NCBI GenBank assembly: GCA_012103505.1 | Contig: WLWP01000001.1 | Span: 372,001 to 436,000 of the forward strand | DNA from: Pseudomonadales bacterium | Lineage (GTDB): Bacteria > Pseudomonadota > Gammaproteobacteria > Pseudomonadales > Azotimanducaceae | Direction of reading: 5' to 3' | Length of the DNA stretch: 64,000 nucleotides | Shown: positions 42,241 through 54,401 of the stretch, in pieces | Layout: each line of letters opens with the position of its first letter | How positions within the stretch are numbered: position 1 is the first letter of the stretch | Made by a program: the position numbers and the translations under genes | The notes under the pieces: generated by a model | What the model was told of the DNA's origin: nothing | The model's database searches: none | Seen by the model: the letters and a program-made list of their open reading frames with translations, nothing else

Positions 42241-44726
42241 ACTTTAATCTCGTGCGGAAGATGGCGATGCGAGATATTCGTTCGGGTGAGATGGGGTTAT
42301 TGCTGATTGCTTTGGTCGTTGCAGTTGGTACGGTTACGTCTATTAGCTTGTTTGTCGATAGACTACACCAAGCGCTACTTTTGGAGTCGGCAAACTTCCT
42401 TGCTGCGGATCGACAGATCTCAAGCTCCCAACCGATTCCAGACAACTTTGTGGCAGAAGCGGAAGCCCGAGAACTCGATTTGACCCAGACTATGGTCTTC
42501 CCCTCGATGGTGTTCGTCGGGGACGCGAACCAGCTTGTCTCTGTCAAAGCGGTGGGGGAGAAATACCCCCTTCGTGGCAAGCTCATTGTTTCTGATGAAC
42601 CTTTTGTTAGAGGCTTTCCGATTTTTGAGGTGCCGCAGCCTGGTGAAGTCTGGCTAGATTCACGCTTGTTTCCAGCTTTAGATGTTGACCTGGGAGAGCA
42701 GATCGAAGTTGGCTTGGCAGAGTTGAAGGTCACTCGAGTCTTAGTTTCTGAACCAGATAGGGGTGGGTCCTTTTTCGATCTAGGTCCTAGACTTTTGATG
42801 AACATCGCCGATGTGCCTGCCACAGAAGTCGTGCAACCAGGCAGTCGGATTGGCTACCGATTGCTGATAAAAGGCGATGAAGCCGTACTTGCGGACTACA
42901 AAGAGTCCATTGACCTCGGCAATAATTACCGTTGGGTGAGCATAAGAGAGAGTAGTCCACGCATCGGTTCTGCGCTTGATAGGGCGGAGAGCTTTCTTCT
43001 GCTGGGTGGCTTGTTGGGTGTCCTACTGGCTGGGATCGCTGTTGCGTTAAGCGCACACCGCTACGCCGCACGGCACTATGATCATGTTGGAGTGTTGAAG
43101 ACACTAGGTGCGACGCCACAGCAAATACTATTTGGCTTTCTCAGTATTCTCTTACTGATTGGCAGTGTCGCGATCACCGGTGGATTGTTGGTAGGGGGAC
43201 TGCTGCACCTCTTAATTGTTGAGTTACTCTCATCCCTTATCCCGATTACATTGCCTGCCCCTGGGATGCGCCCCTTCCTCCTTGGTGCCGCGACTGGGTT
43301 GATCTGCGCGTTATCGTTCGCGATGCCTGCTTTCATACATCTGCGTGATATATCACCGATGCGAGTCATTCGACGTGATCTCGGGGTTGCGCCTTTGAGT
43401 CAGTGGCTGTCATACGGCGCGGCGCTTGCTGGTAGCTTGGTTTTGTTGGTTTGGTATACGAAGAGTCTCTTTCTGACCTTCTGGACGATCGTCGCCGCAG
43501 TTGTTGTTGTCGTTGTGTTTGGTGCTTTGGCACTAATGCTCCTACGTGGTAGTCGTGTCGCCGGTATGCAAGCCCGGTCGGGTTGGCGTCTGGCTTTGTC
43601 TGGATTGCAACGACGGCGGAAGGAAAATGTTGCTCAGATTCTGATCTTCGGTATGGCCATCATGCTACTTCTGGTGCTGGTGTTATTGAGGACAGAACTT
43701 GTGACGGAGTGGCGCTCTCAAGTTCCTGAGCAGGCTGCTAACCACTTTGTTATGAATATCAGTAGTGATGAGGTGGCTGCGGTTCGCAGCAAAATCGAGC
43801 AGGGAGCCACAGCAGGAGATTTTCTCTATCCGATGATACGTGGTCGCATTGTTGCGGTTAATGGAGAAGAGTCAAAAGCCTATCAAGAGCGGGTTGCGAC
43901 GATGGGTGGCGATGAGCGGCGCATTCGATCTGAACGCAACTTGACCTGGACTGCTGCCGAGCCTGACAACAATGTGATTACCCAAGGTGATTGGTGGAGT
44001 CAGGAAGACGACGTCGCCGAGGTCAGCCTCGAGCAGGAATACGCGGATGACTTCAAATTGAGCCTAGGAGACATCTTAACGTTTGACGTAGGTGGCCGAG
44101 AAGTTGATGCGACCATAACAAGTTTTCGGACGGTCGAATGGGAGAGCATGAGTCCGAACTTTTTCATTATCCTCTCGCCAGCGGCTCTGAGCGATTTCCC
44201 TGCGACCTACATGACAAGTTTTTATCTGGCCCGTGAAGATAAACAGTTCTTAAACGGGCTGCTGAGAGCCCACCCGACAATCACTGTCATTGAGATTGAT
44301 GCTTTGATAGAGCAGATCAAGAGTATCGTTGACCGGGTGACGCAAGCTGTTGAGCTGGTGCTCGGGCTAGTGCTTATCAGCGGATGCTTGGTGCTCGTTG
44401 CGAGTATACAAGCGAGTCGAGATGCGCGCATGTCAGAGCACGCCTTAGTGAGAACGTTGGGCGGTACTCGCAAATTGATTGGCAGTTCTCTGTTCGCAGA
44501 GTTTTTGGTACTTGGCTTGTTTGCGGGCGTAGTTGCGGTCTTCGGTGCGGAACTTATTGTCGCGGTCTTGCAGTATGAAGTCTTTGAACTGGGTGTAGGC
44601 CTGCATCCTTGGGTTTGGCCTGTTGGACCGATCGTGGGTGCGGTTGTAATCGTTGTTGTGGGTTTGCTGGGCGCTCGGAGCCTGATCAATTCACCGCCAA
44701 TGTTAGTTCTGCGTGGTATGAACTAA
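42237..44726 (+). CDS. FtsX-like ABC transporter permease, YbbP-like
   Basis: 829 residues. One N-terminal membrane segment (LLLIALVVAVGTVTSISLFVD) is followed by a large periplasmic domain, a block of helices (~255-450) containing the FtsX motif VGVLKTLGATPQQIL, a second helix block from ~470 with a second periplasmic domain, and a last FtsX repeat with SEHALVRTLGGTRKLIGSSLFAEF. It is in the inner membrane and works with the upstream ATPase. The double FtsX layout matches YbbP-type permeases linked to lipoprotein or hydrophobic-compound export. Confidence 0.92.
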   Translation: MNFNLVRKMAMRDIRSGEMGLLLIALVVAVGTVTSISLFVDRLHQALLLESANFLAADRQISSSQPIPDNFVAEAEARELDLTQTMVFPSMVFVGDANQLVSVKAVGEKYPLRGKLIVSDEPFVRGFPIFEVPQPGEVWLDSRLFPALDVDLGEQIEVGLAELKVTRVLVSEPDRGGSFFDLGPRLLMNIADVPATEVVQPGSRIGYRLLIKGDEAVLADYKESIDLGNNYRWVSIRESSPRIGSALDRAESFLLLGGLLGVLLAGIAVALSAHRYAARHYDHVGVLKTLGATPQQILFGFLSILLLIGSVAITGGLLVGGLLHLLIVELLSSLIPITLPAPGMRPFLLGAATGLICALSFAMPAFIHLRDISPMRVIRRDLGVAPLSQWLSYGAALAGSLVLLVWYTKSLFLTFWTIVAAVVVVVVFGALALMLLRGSRVAGMQARSGWRLALSGLQRRRKENVAQILIFGMAIMLLLVLVLLRTELVTEWRSQVPEQAANHFVMNISSDEVAAVRSKIEQGATAGDFLYPMIRGRIVAVNGEESKAYQERVATMGGDERRIRSERNLTWTAAEPDNNVITQGDWWSQEDDVAEVSLEQEYADDFKLSLGDILTFDVGGREVDATITSFRTVEWESMSPNFFIILSPAALSDFPATYMTSFYLAREDKQFLNGLLRAHPTITVIEIDALIEQIKSIVDRVTQAVELVLGLVLISGCLVLVASIQASRDARMSEHALVRTLGGTRKLIGSSLFAEFLVLGLFAGVVAVFGAELIVAVLQYEVFELGVGLHPWVWPVGPIVGAVVIVVVGLLGARSLINSPPMLVLRGMN

Positions 44727-44980
44727 CCATCCTACTGGCGTCTGGGTTCTCTCATGTCCCTCGCGTCAACGGGATCAGAAGCCGGTGTGAAAGACTGATG
44801 TCTCTTTTTTGACTCCTATGAGTCGTTTCTAGACTGCATTTTGACGATGCGCGTGACCCGCCTCCCACGTCACCTAATTTCTATTCACATTCCTTTAATT
44901 CTCTAGATTGCACGTCTAGGTTTAAGGAGTAGCCGGGATTTCTTTCTCAAGCCATTAATGGCGCGGGTTAAGGCAGTGAA
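44727..44980. other. Intergenic region upstream of the GGDEF-EAL gene
   Basis: 254 bases with no gene. Only weak palindromes (for example ACTCCTATGAGT near 44811) and an AT-richer stretch at 44876-44910 that could hold a promoter are visible. Confidence 0.4.
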
Positions 44981-47143
44981 TTGACAGAACTCGTACAAGC
45001 ATTAGGACAACGTGGCGGATTATTCACCCGTTGGCATATCGCAGCAATTGTAGGCGCCGCTTGCGCATGCGTGCTGCTTGCCCATGCCAGCCAGTCTATC
45101 GATCGGAGCCACAGTCGTACTCTCGAGTTGCGTGATTCCCTTGCCATCCTGAATCAGGACCGAGGCACGGATGTTCGTAGTTGGATAATTGCGGTCCATC
45201 GATTGCTGCCATCGCTTGAGCTGGTGGAGCCTGTACGTTCCAAACAAGCTAAGGAGGCGTTGGAAAACTTGACGGCTCAGTTGGCCAACAACGAGCTGTT
45301 CCAGCAATCGAACCAACTGCGTTTGAGGCAAGCGTTATTGGCGGTCGAAGCGCAACTGAAGGTTGGCGAGAAGCAACTGGGTGTGCAACGCGAAAGCTAC
45401 ACACACTTTTATTATTGGAGTTTGGTTTTCTTCCTAGCGATCGTCGCGATCGCGCTGCGTGGTTCGCTCAATCTACGTAAGTCAGCCTTGTGGCAATATC
45501 GCAAAGACACCTTTCTATTTCCAATGGCGCCCTTAGCCATGGCTTTGTCTGACCACAATGATCAGACCATACGTACCAATGAAGCTTTCGAGAAAGTAAC
45601 CGGATTTAAAGAGAGTGAGTTGCAAGGTCGGACGGTTTTTGATCATGAGCCAGAAGATATGCGCAAGAGCCTAGAGACCACAGGAGTCTGGGTTGGCGAA
45701 CAGAAACTCCGGCGCAAAGATGGATCTGAGTTTTCAGAGAAGGTTCTTCGTTTGGCCGTCGGTGACGATGTTAGTGCGCCCGAGGGTTATCTCACCATGT
45801 CGATGGAAACAGTCGTTTCCGACGACGAGCGACGTCTGATGATATGGCAGGCTCACCATGACAATTTGACCAAATTGCCAAACAGCAATCTGTTACATGA
45901 GAGACTAGCCCGCGGACTGACCAGTGCCCAAGACGACAAATCAGAGCGTGTTGGTGCTCTAATCAGTATCGACATAGATGACTTTCAAGATGTTAATGAT
46001 TCTGTTGGTCATGAGCTTGCTGATCGAGCGTTGACTGATGCAGCCTATCGGATAGCGATGTGCGCTCGGGAGTCGGATACCGTTGCACGTATGGGTGGCG
46101 ATCTGTTCATGATCGCGGTTTTCGATATCGAGCAAGTTGCAGAGGCTGAGAAAATTGCGAGGGAAGCTGTCGACAGTTTCCAAGCGCCCTTCGTCTTGGA
46201 AGATCGTGAATTGTTTCTGACTGCCAGTGCGGGATTGACTATTTTCCCGACGGACGGGATTGAAAAAGGAGAGCTACTCCAAAAGGCAGATGCCGCTCGT
46301 ATCGAGGCAAAAAAACAGGGTGGCAACCACATCGCTTTCTACGAAGAAAGCATGAATTCGGCGGCAGCGCGCCGCCTTGAGATCGAAACCCATTTGCGGC
46401 GTGCAATAGCTCAGGATGAACTCGAACTCAACTATCAGCCGATCATCGATCTGAGCACAGGTAAGATATACGGTGCCGAGGCGTTATTGCGCTGGCACAG
46501 CGCTGAACTCGGATTTGTTTCACCGGCTGAGTTCATTCCCATCGCTGAATCCTGCGGCATGATTGTAGAGGTGGGCGCATGGGTTGTATCTGATGTTCAG
46601 CGCCAATTGGCAGTGTGGCAGAACATGGCAGACTGGCCGGAATTACGCATTTCTCTGAACGTGAGCGCACGTCAATTCACCCGAGAAGAAGATGCGGACA
46701 GGCTTTTGGATGCGCTCACTAATTGCGTGCCTGACCAAATAACGATTGAGTTAACTGAGTCCGCATTGGTGACTGATGACCCGGGTGCCAGCAGATTCTT
46801 ACAAGGTCTGAAGCAACAGGGTATGCGAATTGCGTTGGATGACTTTGGCACGGGTTACTCATCGATTGGCTACTTGCGTGATTTCGACTTCGATGTACTG
46901 AAGATCGATAAGAGTTTCATCGACGGTTTAGACAATGTTAAGGACTACGGTTTGGTCGCCTCTATTGTTGCAATGGGGCGGATCTTAGGGCTAAAGATCG
47001 TTGCTGAGGGCGTTGAAGATGAAGACCAAGTTAAACATCTCCAACAGATTGGCTGCGACTATATCCAGGGTTACTTTTATTCCAAACCGCTAAAGGTTGA
47101 GGACTTCGAATCCTTCGTTCGGGGCTGGGACTCGTTGCGCTGA
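44981..47143 (+). CDS. GGDEF-EAL protein, probable c-di-GMP phosphodiesterase
   Basis: 720 residues from a TTG. Two N-terminal membrane segments (~20-36 and ~143-160) flank a helical periplasmic sensor region. A PAS-like domain follows (~180-280: RTNEAFEKVTGFKESELQGRT), then GGDEF (~290-450) and EAL (~465-715). The GGDEF active site reads GGDLF (about residues 371-375), so diguanylate cyclase activity is doubtful. The EAL side is intact: EALLRW (Glu500), TIELTES, LDDFGTGYSSI, LKIDKSFI and VAEGVE. It should hydrolyse c-di-GMP, possibly regulated by GTP at the degenerate site. Confidence 0.92.
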   Translation: MTELVQALGQRGGLFTRWHIAAIVGAACACVLLAHASQSIDRSHSRTLELRDSLAILNQDRGTDVRSWIIAVHRLLPSLELVEPVRSKQAKEALENLTAQLANNELFQQSNQLRLRQALLAVEAQLKVGEKQLGVQRESYTHFYYWSLVFFLAIVAIALRGSLNLRKSALWQYRKDTFLFPMAPLAMALSDHNDQTIRTNEAFEKVTGFKESELQGRTVFDHEPEDMRKSLETTGVWVGEQKLRRKDGSEFSEKVLRLAVGDDVSAPEGYLTMSMETVVSDDERRLMIWQAHHDNLTKLPNSNLLHERLARGLTSAQDDKSERVGALISIDIDDFQDVNDSVGHELADRALTDAAYRIAMCARESDTVARMGGDLFMIAVFDIEQVAEAEKIAREAVDSFQAPFVLEDRELFLTASAGLTIFPTDGIEKGELLQKADAARIEAKKQGGNHIAFYEESMNSAAARRLEIETHLRRAIAQDELELNYQPIIDLSTGKIYGAEALLRWHSAELGFVSPAEFIPIAESCGMIVEVGAWVVSDVQRQLAVWQNMADWPELRISLNVSARQFTREEDADRLLDALTNCVPDQITIELTESALVTDDPGASRFLQGLKQQGMRIALDDFGTGYSSIGYLRDFDFDVLKIDKSFIDGLDNVKDYGLVASIVAMGRILGLKIVAEGVEDEDQVKHLQQIGCDYIQGYFYSKPLKVEDFESFVRGWDSLR

Positions 47144-47244
47144 TAGGCAAAATAAATCGCAATTCAGACCTGAGAACAAAAGCATCCTTGCGCTAGCCTG
47201 CTGATACGGTTAAAAAGCGTCACTCCTTAGATAAGTGAACGCTA

Positions 47245-48081
47245 GTGGATCTTCGCAAAGCGCAATACGAGCGCAACAAAACACACAAAAAGCTACGTCG
47301 CCTTGTTGGCCAAGCGTTGACCGACTACGACATGCTCGTCGATGGTGACAAAGTGATGGTGTGTTTGTCAGGTGGCAAGGACAGCTACGCGATGTTGGAT
47401 ATGCTACTGAGCTTCCAACTACATGCCCCTATTAATTTCGATCTCGTTGCGGTCAATCTAGATCAAAAGCAGCCCGGCTTTCCACAGGATGTGTTGCCTA
47501 AGTATTTAACAGAGCTTGGGGTTGAGTACGATATTGTTGAGGAAGACACCTATAGCATCGTCAAAGAGTTAACGCCCGAAGGCAAAACCACCTGTCCCGT
47601 TTGTTCGCGACTTCGGCGCGGAATTTTGTATTCCCATGCGGACAAAATTGGTGCGACAAAGATTGCACTCGGCCACCATCTGGACGATGTGGTTGAGACG
47701 CTTTTTTTAAACATGTTCCATGGCGGCCGTCTGAAAGCAATGCCAGCTAAACTCAGGAGTGACGACGGTCGCCACATCGTGATTCGACCCCTAGCCTATG
47801 TCAGAGAACACATAATCGAAGGTTGGGCGGAAATTGCCGACTATCCAATCATTCCCTGCAACTTATGTGGCTCCCAGGAAAACCTGCAGCGTCAGGCGAT
47901 AAAAGCCATGCTCCGTGTGTGGGACGTCGATCAGCCGGGACGCGTTGAAAACATTGGGCGGAGTATCGGACGAGTGACACCATCCCACCTGGCTGATCCT
48001 GGTCTCTTTGATTTTAAGGGTCTATCGGTAAACAACGAAGACGATTTTTGGGGCAAGATCGAGTTGGTCGAAGTGAGCTAG
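47245..48081 (+). CDS. ttcA: tRNA 2-thiocytidine(32) synthetase TtcA
   Basis: 278 residues from a GTG. PP-loop [11 protein letters not shown] (SGGKDS at 42-47), CxxC in [11 protein letters not shown] (Cys117, Cys120) and a later pair in [10 protein letters not shown] (Cys205, Cys208) are the TtcA hallmarks. These Cys residues hold the [4Fe-4S] cluster used to thiolate C32 of certain tRNAs. The gene converges with the giant kinase gene and overlaps it by 4 bases. Confidence 0.96.
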   Translation: MDLRKAQYERNKTHKKLRRLVGQALTDYDMLVDGDKVMVCLSGGKDSYAMLDMLLSFQLHAPINFDLVAVNLDQKQPGFPQDVLPKYLTELGVEYDIVEEDTYSIVKELTPEGKTTCPVCSRLRRGILYSHADKIGATKIALGHHLDDVVETLFLNMFHGGRLKAMPAKLRSDDGRHIVIRPLAYVREHIIEGWAEIADYPIIPCNLCGSQENLQRQAIKAMLRVWDVDQPGRVENIGRSIGRVTPSHLADPGLFDFKGLSVNNEDDFWGKIELVEVS

Positions 48082-51000
48082 GATTCAGACTTGCGTAGGT
48101 CTGATGACCTAAGACTTATTTCGTTGCTAGCGAGCGCTTCTGCAGATTCGAGGACCTCTTGCAGCGCAACCTCAAAGCTTTGGGCAAGACCTAGCAGATT
48201 CTTTTCTTCACGCTGCTCTAGGGCTTTTTCTAGCGTTTTACAGGCTTCTTTCAAACGTTGTGCGCCAAAACTTCCTGCGACACCGTGTAAGTTATGCGCA
48301 AGACGCTCTGCATCTTCGAACTCTTTGTTGACGATCATTTCTCGGATGTTTGGACCAGCATCGCCATAGTAACCACCAAAGTCACCCATCAACTTAACCA
48401 TGAGGCGGACGTTGTCGTTGTGATTTTTAATGGCCAAGGCTATGTCGATGCCTGGCAAGCGTGCACGCTTTAAACTCTCTGGCGTTGGTGTCTGGACTTG
48501 GCTGTCCTCTGGGTTTTGATCTGATGCACGCCGACGGAGTTGTGGCTGAACATCGGGCAGTACTTTCTCGACAGCCGACATCAAAATGTCAAAATCGATG
48601 GGTTTGGTGATGTAGTCATTGCACCCAGCTTCCAGCGCTGTCGCCTTTCGTTCTGACAGAGCGTCCGCAGAAACCGCGATGATTGGGGTAGTGATGCCTT
48701 GCCCTCGCAGAATTTGCGTTGCCTCCAAACCGTCTGTTTGGGGCATGTGGATATCCATCAAGATGACGTCGTAAGTTGTATCAACTGCCGCGGCAACCGC
48801 TTCCTGGCCTGTCTGTGCGATATCGACATGCGCCCCTGCTCTTTGCAGAAACTCCAACGCAAGTTGTTGATTGATTGGGTTGTCTTCCGCCACGAGAACG
48901 TGTCGTTCATGGAGAACTGATGATTGCGCACGCCGCCGCGGTCTGCGGATATCTTCAGGAGCTATTTGCTTATCGAGCTCGCAGACGATGGTGAAGTTGA
49001 AGGTGCTGCCTACGTCGGACTCTGAGTGTACCTGGATCTCGCCACCCATGGCTTCAACTAGTTCCTTACTAATGGCAAGCCCTAGACCTGTGCCACCAAA
49101 GCGGCGAGTCGTAGAACTTTCTGCTTGTTCAAAGGATTGAAAGAGGCGTGATGCTTGCGATGCTTCGATCCCGATACCAGTATCGACGACAGCAAACTTC
49201 AGCTCAATTTGGCCTTCGTTAATGTGTCTAACGTAGTCCGCGGTGACAATGACGCTCCCCGACTCAGTGAATTTCAAAGCATTGCCGACCAGGTTGACCA
49301 AAACTTGCTGCAATCGGAGTGTGTCGCCAACCAAGGAGTGCTGGGTGTCGAAGTCGGCGGCAGTGGCGGTTCTGTTCAAGACTTCAAACTCAAGGCGCTT
49401 TCTGCGCATTTCGGTTCGAAACAAGCGTTCTACATCTTGTAGCGCATCGTCCAAACTAAACGGTCTTGCTTCCAGGTTCAGCTTGCCAGCTTCAATCTTG
49501 GAGAAATCCAGTATATCGCTAACCAGGCTCACCAAGTTGTCACCTGCGTTGCGGATGGTGGTCAGATATTCGTGTTGCTTGCGGTCGAGATCTGTCTCCA
49601 GCGCAAGTTTAGAAAATCCCACGATCGCATTCATTGGTGTTCGAATTTCATGGCTCATCGTGGCCAAGAACTCACTTTTAGCCTGCGTAGCGGCTTCCGC
49701 GATTTGCAGTTGCTTATCGGATTGTTCGCGATCAATTCTTTCGGATATATCAACCAACGAGCCGTCGATGTAGTCGCCGTTCTCAGGGTCCTTGGTCAAA
49801 CGCGCAGTGAGGGCGATCCAAAAGACCCGGCCGGATCTCGAAACGCCTTCTGCTTCAAAGGCTGTCACACGCCCATGTTCTTCAAGTTCGCTCAAGAAAC
49901 CTTGCGCTTGATCAGACTTCAAGAATACTCGCTCGATCAAGTCGTGGTATTCGCTAATTAGAGTGTTAGTGTCTTCGAATTCTAACAAGGTTGCCAACGA
50001 GGGGTTGGCGCTCAAGAGTTGACCTTCTCCGTTTATTCGGAATAAGCCTTCGATAGCGCCGTCGTAGAGAGTTCGATACTCATCTCTAGTTTCCTGTAGG
50101 TCAGCGTACAGGCGGGCATTGTCGATGGAGATCGCGGCTTGTGACGCCAGCAAAGCGAGCACTTCTACCCGCTCGGCAGTGAACACGCTCGTGAGCCAAC
50201 GATGTTCTAGATACAAGACACCGGTTACTTCACTGCGGTGAGCAATTGGCAGACACATCACCGAGAGCGGTTGTTGCGTTTGAACGTAGGGGTCTTGGGT
50301 AAAGACATCCTCTTGTGTTGCATCGGCGAGCGTTAACGTTTTGTTGGATCGAGAGACGAAATTGATAATCGACTCGGGGACTTCTTCGGTTTGTTCCAAA
50401 GACTGAGACGGGTTTAGGCGGCGGCTTGCCTCGCCATCCACACTGGCGACGGCCTCGACCATCATCCGGTCATCCGTGCTGAGTAGCATCACTGCTTTCT
50501 GAGCACCGGCATGCTCCAACGCGAGTTTGAGTAAGTTGGTCAATACTTTGTCGAGTACGATTTCACCAGACAACGTTTGTGCTGCACGCAAAACCGTTGA
50601 CGTGTTTAGTCGACTATCTTGGTATTCGCTACTCTGGAGTGTGTTTTGTTGCGTATGAAAGTCGCGCAATGTTCGCTCAGAAAGATCGTGCACCGACATC
50701 GCGCTGGACTGGGCCTGAGGGTCCGTTAGTGCAGGAAGTTCATTCTCGATTTGATTCGCTTTAGTTTGTGCACCCCAACGCAAGTAACTCTGGAACGCAT
50801 GTGTAGCAAACATACGGGCGAAGTCACTTCTTCCTTGGCGTTCACAAGCACGTGCCGCAAGTTCGTATGCAAGTGCCTCGTCGTTGGCACAGCCTGCGCG
50901 ACGCCCGAGACTCGCCGCTTTCTCCCAACACTCTAGAGCGCGACTAAGTTGCTTGTTACTAAGTGCTGCGCAGCCTTCTACGATTGCGAGTTTTGCCGGT

Positions 51001-54000
51001 ACGAAGTCTGCTCCGGGAGCGAGGGCATGAATCGTTCGGAGCTGGTTAGTGATGCGCCGAGTTGAGTGTTTTTTCACTAATGGTGACAACGGGGTTTGCT
51101 TTGCTAGCCCCCTGTCAGGACCTAGCGCGGTCAAAATGCCGACAGACATCAAATAGGTTGTGTAGAGCGGAGTATGCTTGATCAAGCTACTACCTTGTGC
51201 AGCTAGCTCGAGTATCTGGTTTGCGCCTGTGTAGTCGTTGAAAACGACCGCATAGTAGAGTCGTAAAACGTATATCGCCGCTTTGGCGAATTCATCTTCA
51301 TCAGGGTGATCGGAACGAAAAGGATTTTCATCTTCTGAAGGTTGGCCCATGAGGCTGCCGCAAAGCTGAATGATGAACTGCGGAAGAGATGTGCCGTAGC
51401 TGTACTTGTCATGCAACTGTTGTTCAGCACGTAAGCGAGTTGATTGTTTGAGGTTGCTAAGTTCGACACCTCTGATGAGGCTATTTACCGCATGCGCACT
51501 AGTCCCATACAACCACGATTCATAGTCGTGATTCTCGTAGGCACTATTAACCCGTTCGTTGAGTTTGGATATCGCGTGGTCAAGACCTTCAAACCAGGGT
51601 GCGGTGTGGGCACAGTTACGTAGTTGCGCACGCGCTGACCAAACGTTCTGTCCAACGGTTTGTGTTGTGTCCAGTTCTTTGCTAATGCGCCAAGAGGTTT
51701 TGGCAGTATCGAACTGACCGCGTCTGATCTCGTTAGCTGCCGTGATAGCGAAGGCAAAAGAAGTTGTTTCATCATGTCCCAACTTGTGAGCGCTAGCCAA
51801 CATCTCTTCGGCATGATCTACATCGCTTCGCGTGTGTTCAAGGATCCAACTAGCGTAGGCACGCTTTCGTGCAAGCTGTAGGTCGAGAGGGCTTTGATTG
51901 ACGCCTTCAGGTGCCGTAGGTGTTGTGGTGCCAATCAAGCGTTGTCTGAACTTCTGGGCGACTTTGACCGCAACCGGTGTAGGGAGGTCAATTCGAGCCA
52001 ACGCCGAACTCAATTTGCCTTGCAGTAAGTCGGCTCGAATCAGCAGCTCATCTATCGCGTAACTGGGGTGCGCACGTGAGGTGGTTAAGTGAAACTGATA
52101 CAGATCCCCACACTTGAGTGCCGCATCCGCTGCAAGCTGAGAGAGGGCCGCAGTGGTGTCATGGTTATCGAGACCTTCAGAAAGAAAGAGGCCGTAACGT
52201 GCCACAGTAAAGGCTGGTTGGAATTTACCGGCTGAGATCAAAGCACCTGCCGCAAGGTGTTGATAGTGCGCCGCCTCTCGTCGCTGCTCATCTGAAGAGC
52301 TGAATGGGTCTACTGCTGCTTGGAAGTGCGCCGCGAGCGAGGTGTGATCTGGCGATTGTTCTTTGCTATTTGCTAGATGAGCTGCGACTTTTAGGTGTAG
52401 GTCTGCTTTGTCTTTGTCCGCAATTCGCGCGTAAAGAGTCGCTCTAATTTTGGCTGATGCGAATTGGTAACTGGTGGCCGAGTGCAGACCGACGATCCCT
52501 GCTGTGATGGCGGGCCTTAAGCGCTGCGCAACTGTTTCATCAGACAAACCCAACGTCGTCACGATTGAGTCGCTAGTGAACGTGTCACCAATGCAGGCGC
52601 CTAGGCATAGAGGTTCGCGGCTCGAAGCAGGCAGTGTATCCAAGATAGTTGTGATTCTTTCGTCACTGCTAGCGTTATAGAAGTGTTGCTTGATGAGCTC
52701 TATATGCCATGACCAGTTTTGGCTGTCTCGATTGAAGAAAATGTGCCCCTCTTTGTGTAGCTCGAGGACGAGTTCCAGCACCGACTTTGGAATCCCGTCG
52801 GTTTTAAGGTGTATCTCCGAGGCGAGTTCCCGTACGCGCGCTTGGCTTAACTGCAGCGCGTCGGCAAGAAAGTCACGGACGTCTGCCTTAGTAAGCAATG
52901 TGAGAGGTAGGCTTGTACTTTTTGTGGCGAGGCGTGGGTCACTAAACTCATCTCCTGGTCCATCAGGCCAAGAGCTCACCACCAGAATGCCCCGCGGTTC
53001 CAGGGTCTCATTATAAAATTGTGCGCGCAGACTTGGGTCTAACAAGTGAGCGTGTTCAAGGACCAGCACGATGTTCAAGTTCCCAAGAGCGTTCATGCAA
53101 GCAAGTATCGAGCGATCCAGGGAGAACTCCGAGTCTCCGGAAGAGACAACTTGCGGTTCTGCAGCGGACGCTGGATCGCCTGTTGGTCCAGGCATCTCAG
53201 GGATGTATGGAATCAGAGCAGATACATCCTGACTATTTTGCAGTTTCTGAATCGCCGCTTGAGCGGTGTCTGATGAGAGGGACAGGAGCTGTCGGACTAA
53301 TTGGCTGAGTAACTCTAGCCATATTTCGGTTGTCCTCGTTCTCGGTTCGACGCCACAATCGATAATCGCCTTAAGGCCATTTACTTGACTCACCTGACGA
53401 TGCAAGTGAGATATGCATGCGGTTTTACCTAGTCCCGGACCCCCAATCAAATTGGCAAAAACGACCTCGCCATTGCCACTTCGTTCGAGTAAGTCGGCAA
53501 GTTGGCCCGACACTTCGGTACGCCCATAGAGTTTCTGCGGAACAACGAGTTGTTCTACGCGATCGGTCGTGCCGGGTTGGAAACTAAGTACGTTCGCTTG
53601 GTCCTGGCCTTCGCTTAGATCATCTAAAACAGCTTGTGCAGTTTGGTAGCGTTTTTCCGGGAGCTTTTGCAGCAATTTGGTGACGACTAAGTCGAGCCAG
53701 TTAGGCGTGGAATCCTCAGTGTCCGCCAATGATGGGGGCGGGTGGGCGATGTGTGCGTGGATTAGTTCTAACGGATCGGTTTGTGGGAACGGGGGTCCGC
53801 CCGTGACCAGTTCAAACAGCGTTGCCCCCAGCGAATACAAGTCTGCTCGTTGGTCTACAGTTCGATTGACGCGACCAGTTTGTTCCGGCGAGATGTAAGG
53901 TAGGGTGCCAGTTAGGACTTCTTCGCCGGGCTGGGTCCGGGCGGCTAAAGTAGCCAAGCCGAAATCAATTATTTTTGCTTCGTAGCCGCCTTCGTCGGTT

Positions 54001-54377
54001 TTGCGCAAGACCAGATTCGCTGGGTTGATGTCGCGGTGAATGACACCTTCTTCGTGAATGGATGCAAGAGCCGTGACGATTGCTTTGGCGATATCGAGAC
54101 GTGTGGCTAGCGTAAAATCATGATCTTTGCTGTGGTCTCGCAGAGAACGAAATCCTTCATCGGCGAATACTATTTCATAGCTTTGTGGATCGAAGCTGAG
54201 TGGTCGGCAGACGTATGGACTGACCAATGACTGGAGTAAGTCATACTCACGCTGATATCGCACGATTGCACTGGGGGTTTGCGCGCTAGGTTTGAGGCGC
54301 TTAGTTATCGTCGGCGGAATCGAGGTGCGCGAAACACTAACGATAGTGCTTAGGCTCTCGTATATGACGTCTGACAT
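48078..54377 (-). CDS. Multidomain Ser/Thr kinase-ATPase-GAF-PAS-histidine kinase-REC-HPt hybrid
   Basis: 2099 residues, no membrane segment. In order: a Ser/Thr kinase domain (1-~265; HRD with Asp116, DFG in IIDFGLATL); an AAA/NTPase domain with Walker [11 protein letters not shown] (Lys318); a long helical TPR-like region (~600-1250); GAF (~1262-1415); PAS (~1430-1540); HisKA with [10 protein letters not shown] (His1576); HATPase with DTGIGI and GGTGLGLAI; a receiver (AEDNPIN, phospho-acceptor Asp1875 in LMDIHMP); and HPt ([10 protein letters not shown], His2028). The STK-ATPase-GAF-HK order is known in cyanobacteria and proteobacteria. The added REC and HPt suggest a full internal phosphorelay. 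The response regulator gene is 24 bases upstream. Confidence 0.93.
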   Translation of the reverse strand: MSDVIYESLSTIVSVSRTSIPPTITKRLKPSAQTPSAIVRYQREYDLLQSLVSPYVCRPLSFDPQSYEIVFADEGFRSLRDHSKDHDFTLATRLDIAKAIVTALASIHEEGVIHRDINPANLVLRKTDEGGYEAKIIDFGLATLAARTQPGEEVLTGTLPYISPEQTGRVNRTVDQRADLYSLGATLFELVTGGPPFPQTDPLELIHAHIAHPPPSLADTEDSTPNWLDLVVTKLLQKLPEKRYQTAQAVLDDLSEGQDQANVLSFQPGTTDRVEQLVVPQKLYGRTEVSGQLADLLERSGNGEVVFANLIGGPGLGKTACISHLHRQVSQVNGLKAIIDCGVEPRTRTTEIWLELLSQLVRQLLSLSSDTAQAAIQKLQNSQDVSALIPYIPEMPGPTGDPASAAEPQVVSSGDSEFSLDRSILACMNALGNLNIVLVLEHAHLLDPSLRAQFYNETLEPRGILVVSSWPDGPGDEFSDPRLATKSTSLPLTLLTKADVRDFLADALQLSQARVRELASEIHLKTDGIPKSVLELVLELHKEGHIFFNRDSQNWSWHIELIKQHFYNASSDERITTILDTLPASSREPLCLGACIGDTFTSDSIVTTLGLSDETVAQRLRPAITAGIVGLHSATSYQFASAKIRATLYARIADKDKADLHLKVAAHLANSKEQSPDHTSLAAHFQAAVDPFSSSDEQRREAAHYQHLAAGALISAGKFQPAFTVARYGLFLSEGLDNHDTTAALSQLAADAALKCGDLYQFHLTTSRAHPSYAIDELLIRADLLQGKLSSALARIDLPTPVAVKVAQKFRQRLIGTTTPTAPEGVNQSPLDLQLARKRAYASWILEHTRSDVDHAEEMLASAHKLGHDETTSFAFAITAANEIRRGQFDTAKTSWRISKELDTTQTVGQNVWSARAQLRNCAHTAPWFEGLDHAISKLNERVNSAYENHDYESWLYGTSAHAVNSLIRGVELSNLKQSTRLRAEQQLHDKYSYGTSLPQFIIQLCGSLMGQPSEDENPFRSDHPDEDEFAKAAIYVLRLYYAVVFNDYTGANQILELAAQGSSLIKHTPLYTTYLMSVGILTALGPDRGLAKQTPLSPLVKKHSTRRITNQLRTIHALAPGADFVPAKLAIVEGCAALSNKQLSRALECWEKAASLGRRAGCANDEALAYELAARACERQGRSDFARMFATHAFQSYLRWGAQTKANQIENELPALTDPQAQSSAMSVHDLSERTLRDFHTQQNTLQSSEYQDSRLNTSTVLRAAQTLSGEIVLDKVLTNLLKLALEHAGAQKAVMLLSTDDRMMVEAVASVDGEASRRLNPSQSLEQTEEVPESIINFVSRSNKTLTLADATQEDVFTQDPYVQTQQPLSVMCLPIAHRSEVTGVLYLEHRWLTSVFTAERVEVLALLASQAAISIDNARLYADLQETRDEYRTLYDGAIEGLFRINGEGQLLSANPSLATLLEFEDTNTLISEYHDLIERVFLKSDQAQGFLSELEEHGRVTAFEAEGVSRSGRVFWIALTARLTKDPENGDYIDGSLVDISERIDREQSDKQLQIAEAATQAKSEFLATMSHEIRTPMNAIVGFSKLALETDLDRKQHEYLTTIRNAGDNLVSLVSDILDFSKIEAGKLNLEARPFSLDDALQDVERLFRTEMRRKRLEFEVLNRTATAADFDTQHSLVGDTLRLQQVLVNLVGNALKFTESGSVIVTADYVRHINEGQIELKFAVVDTGIGIEASQASRLFQSFEQAESSTTRRFGGTGLGLAISKELVEAMGGEIQVHSESDVGSTFNFTIVCELDKQIAPEDIRRPRRRAQSSVLHERHVLVAEDNPINQQLALEFLQRAGAHVDIAQTGQEAVAAAVDTTYDVILMDIHMPQTDGLEATQILRGQGITTPIIAVSADALSERKATALEAGCNDYITKPIDFDILMSAVEKVLPDVQPQLRRRASDQNPEDSQVQTPTPESLKRARLPGIDIALAIKNHNDNVRLMVKLMGDFGGYYGDAGPNIREMIVNKEFEDAERLAHNLHGVAGSFGAQRLKEACKTLEKALEQREEKNLLGLAQSFEVALQEVLESAEALASNEISLRSSDLRKSES

Positions 54378-54401
54378 TAGGCTCTGCGAGCCGATTTGAG
54401 C

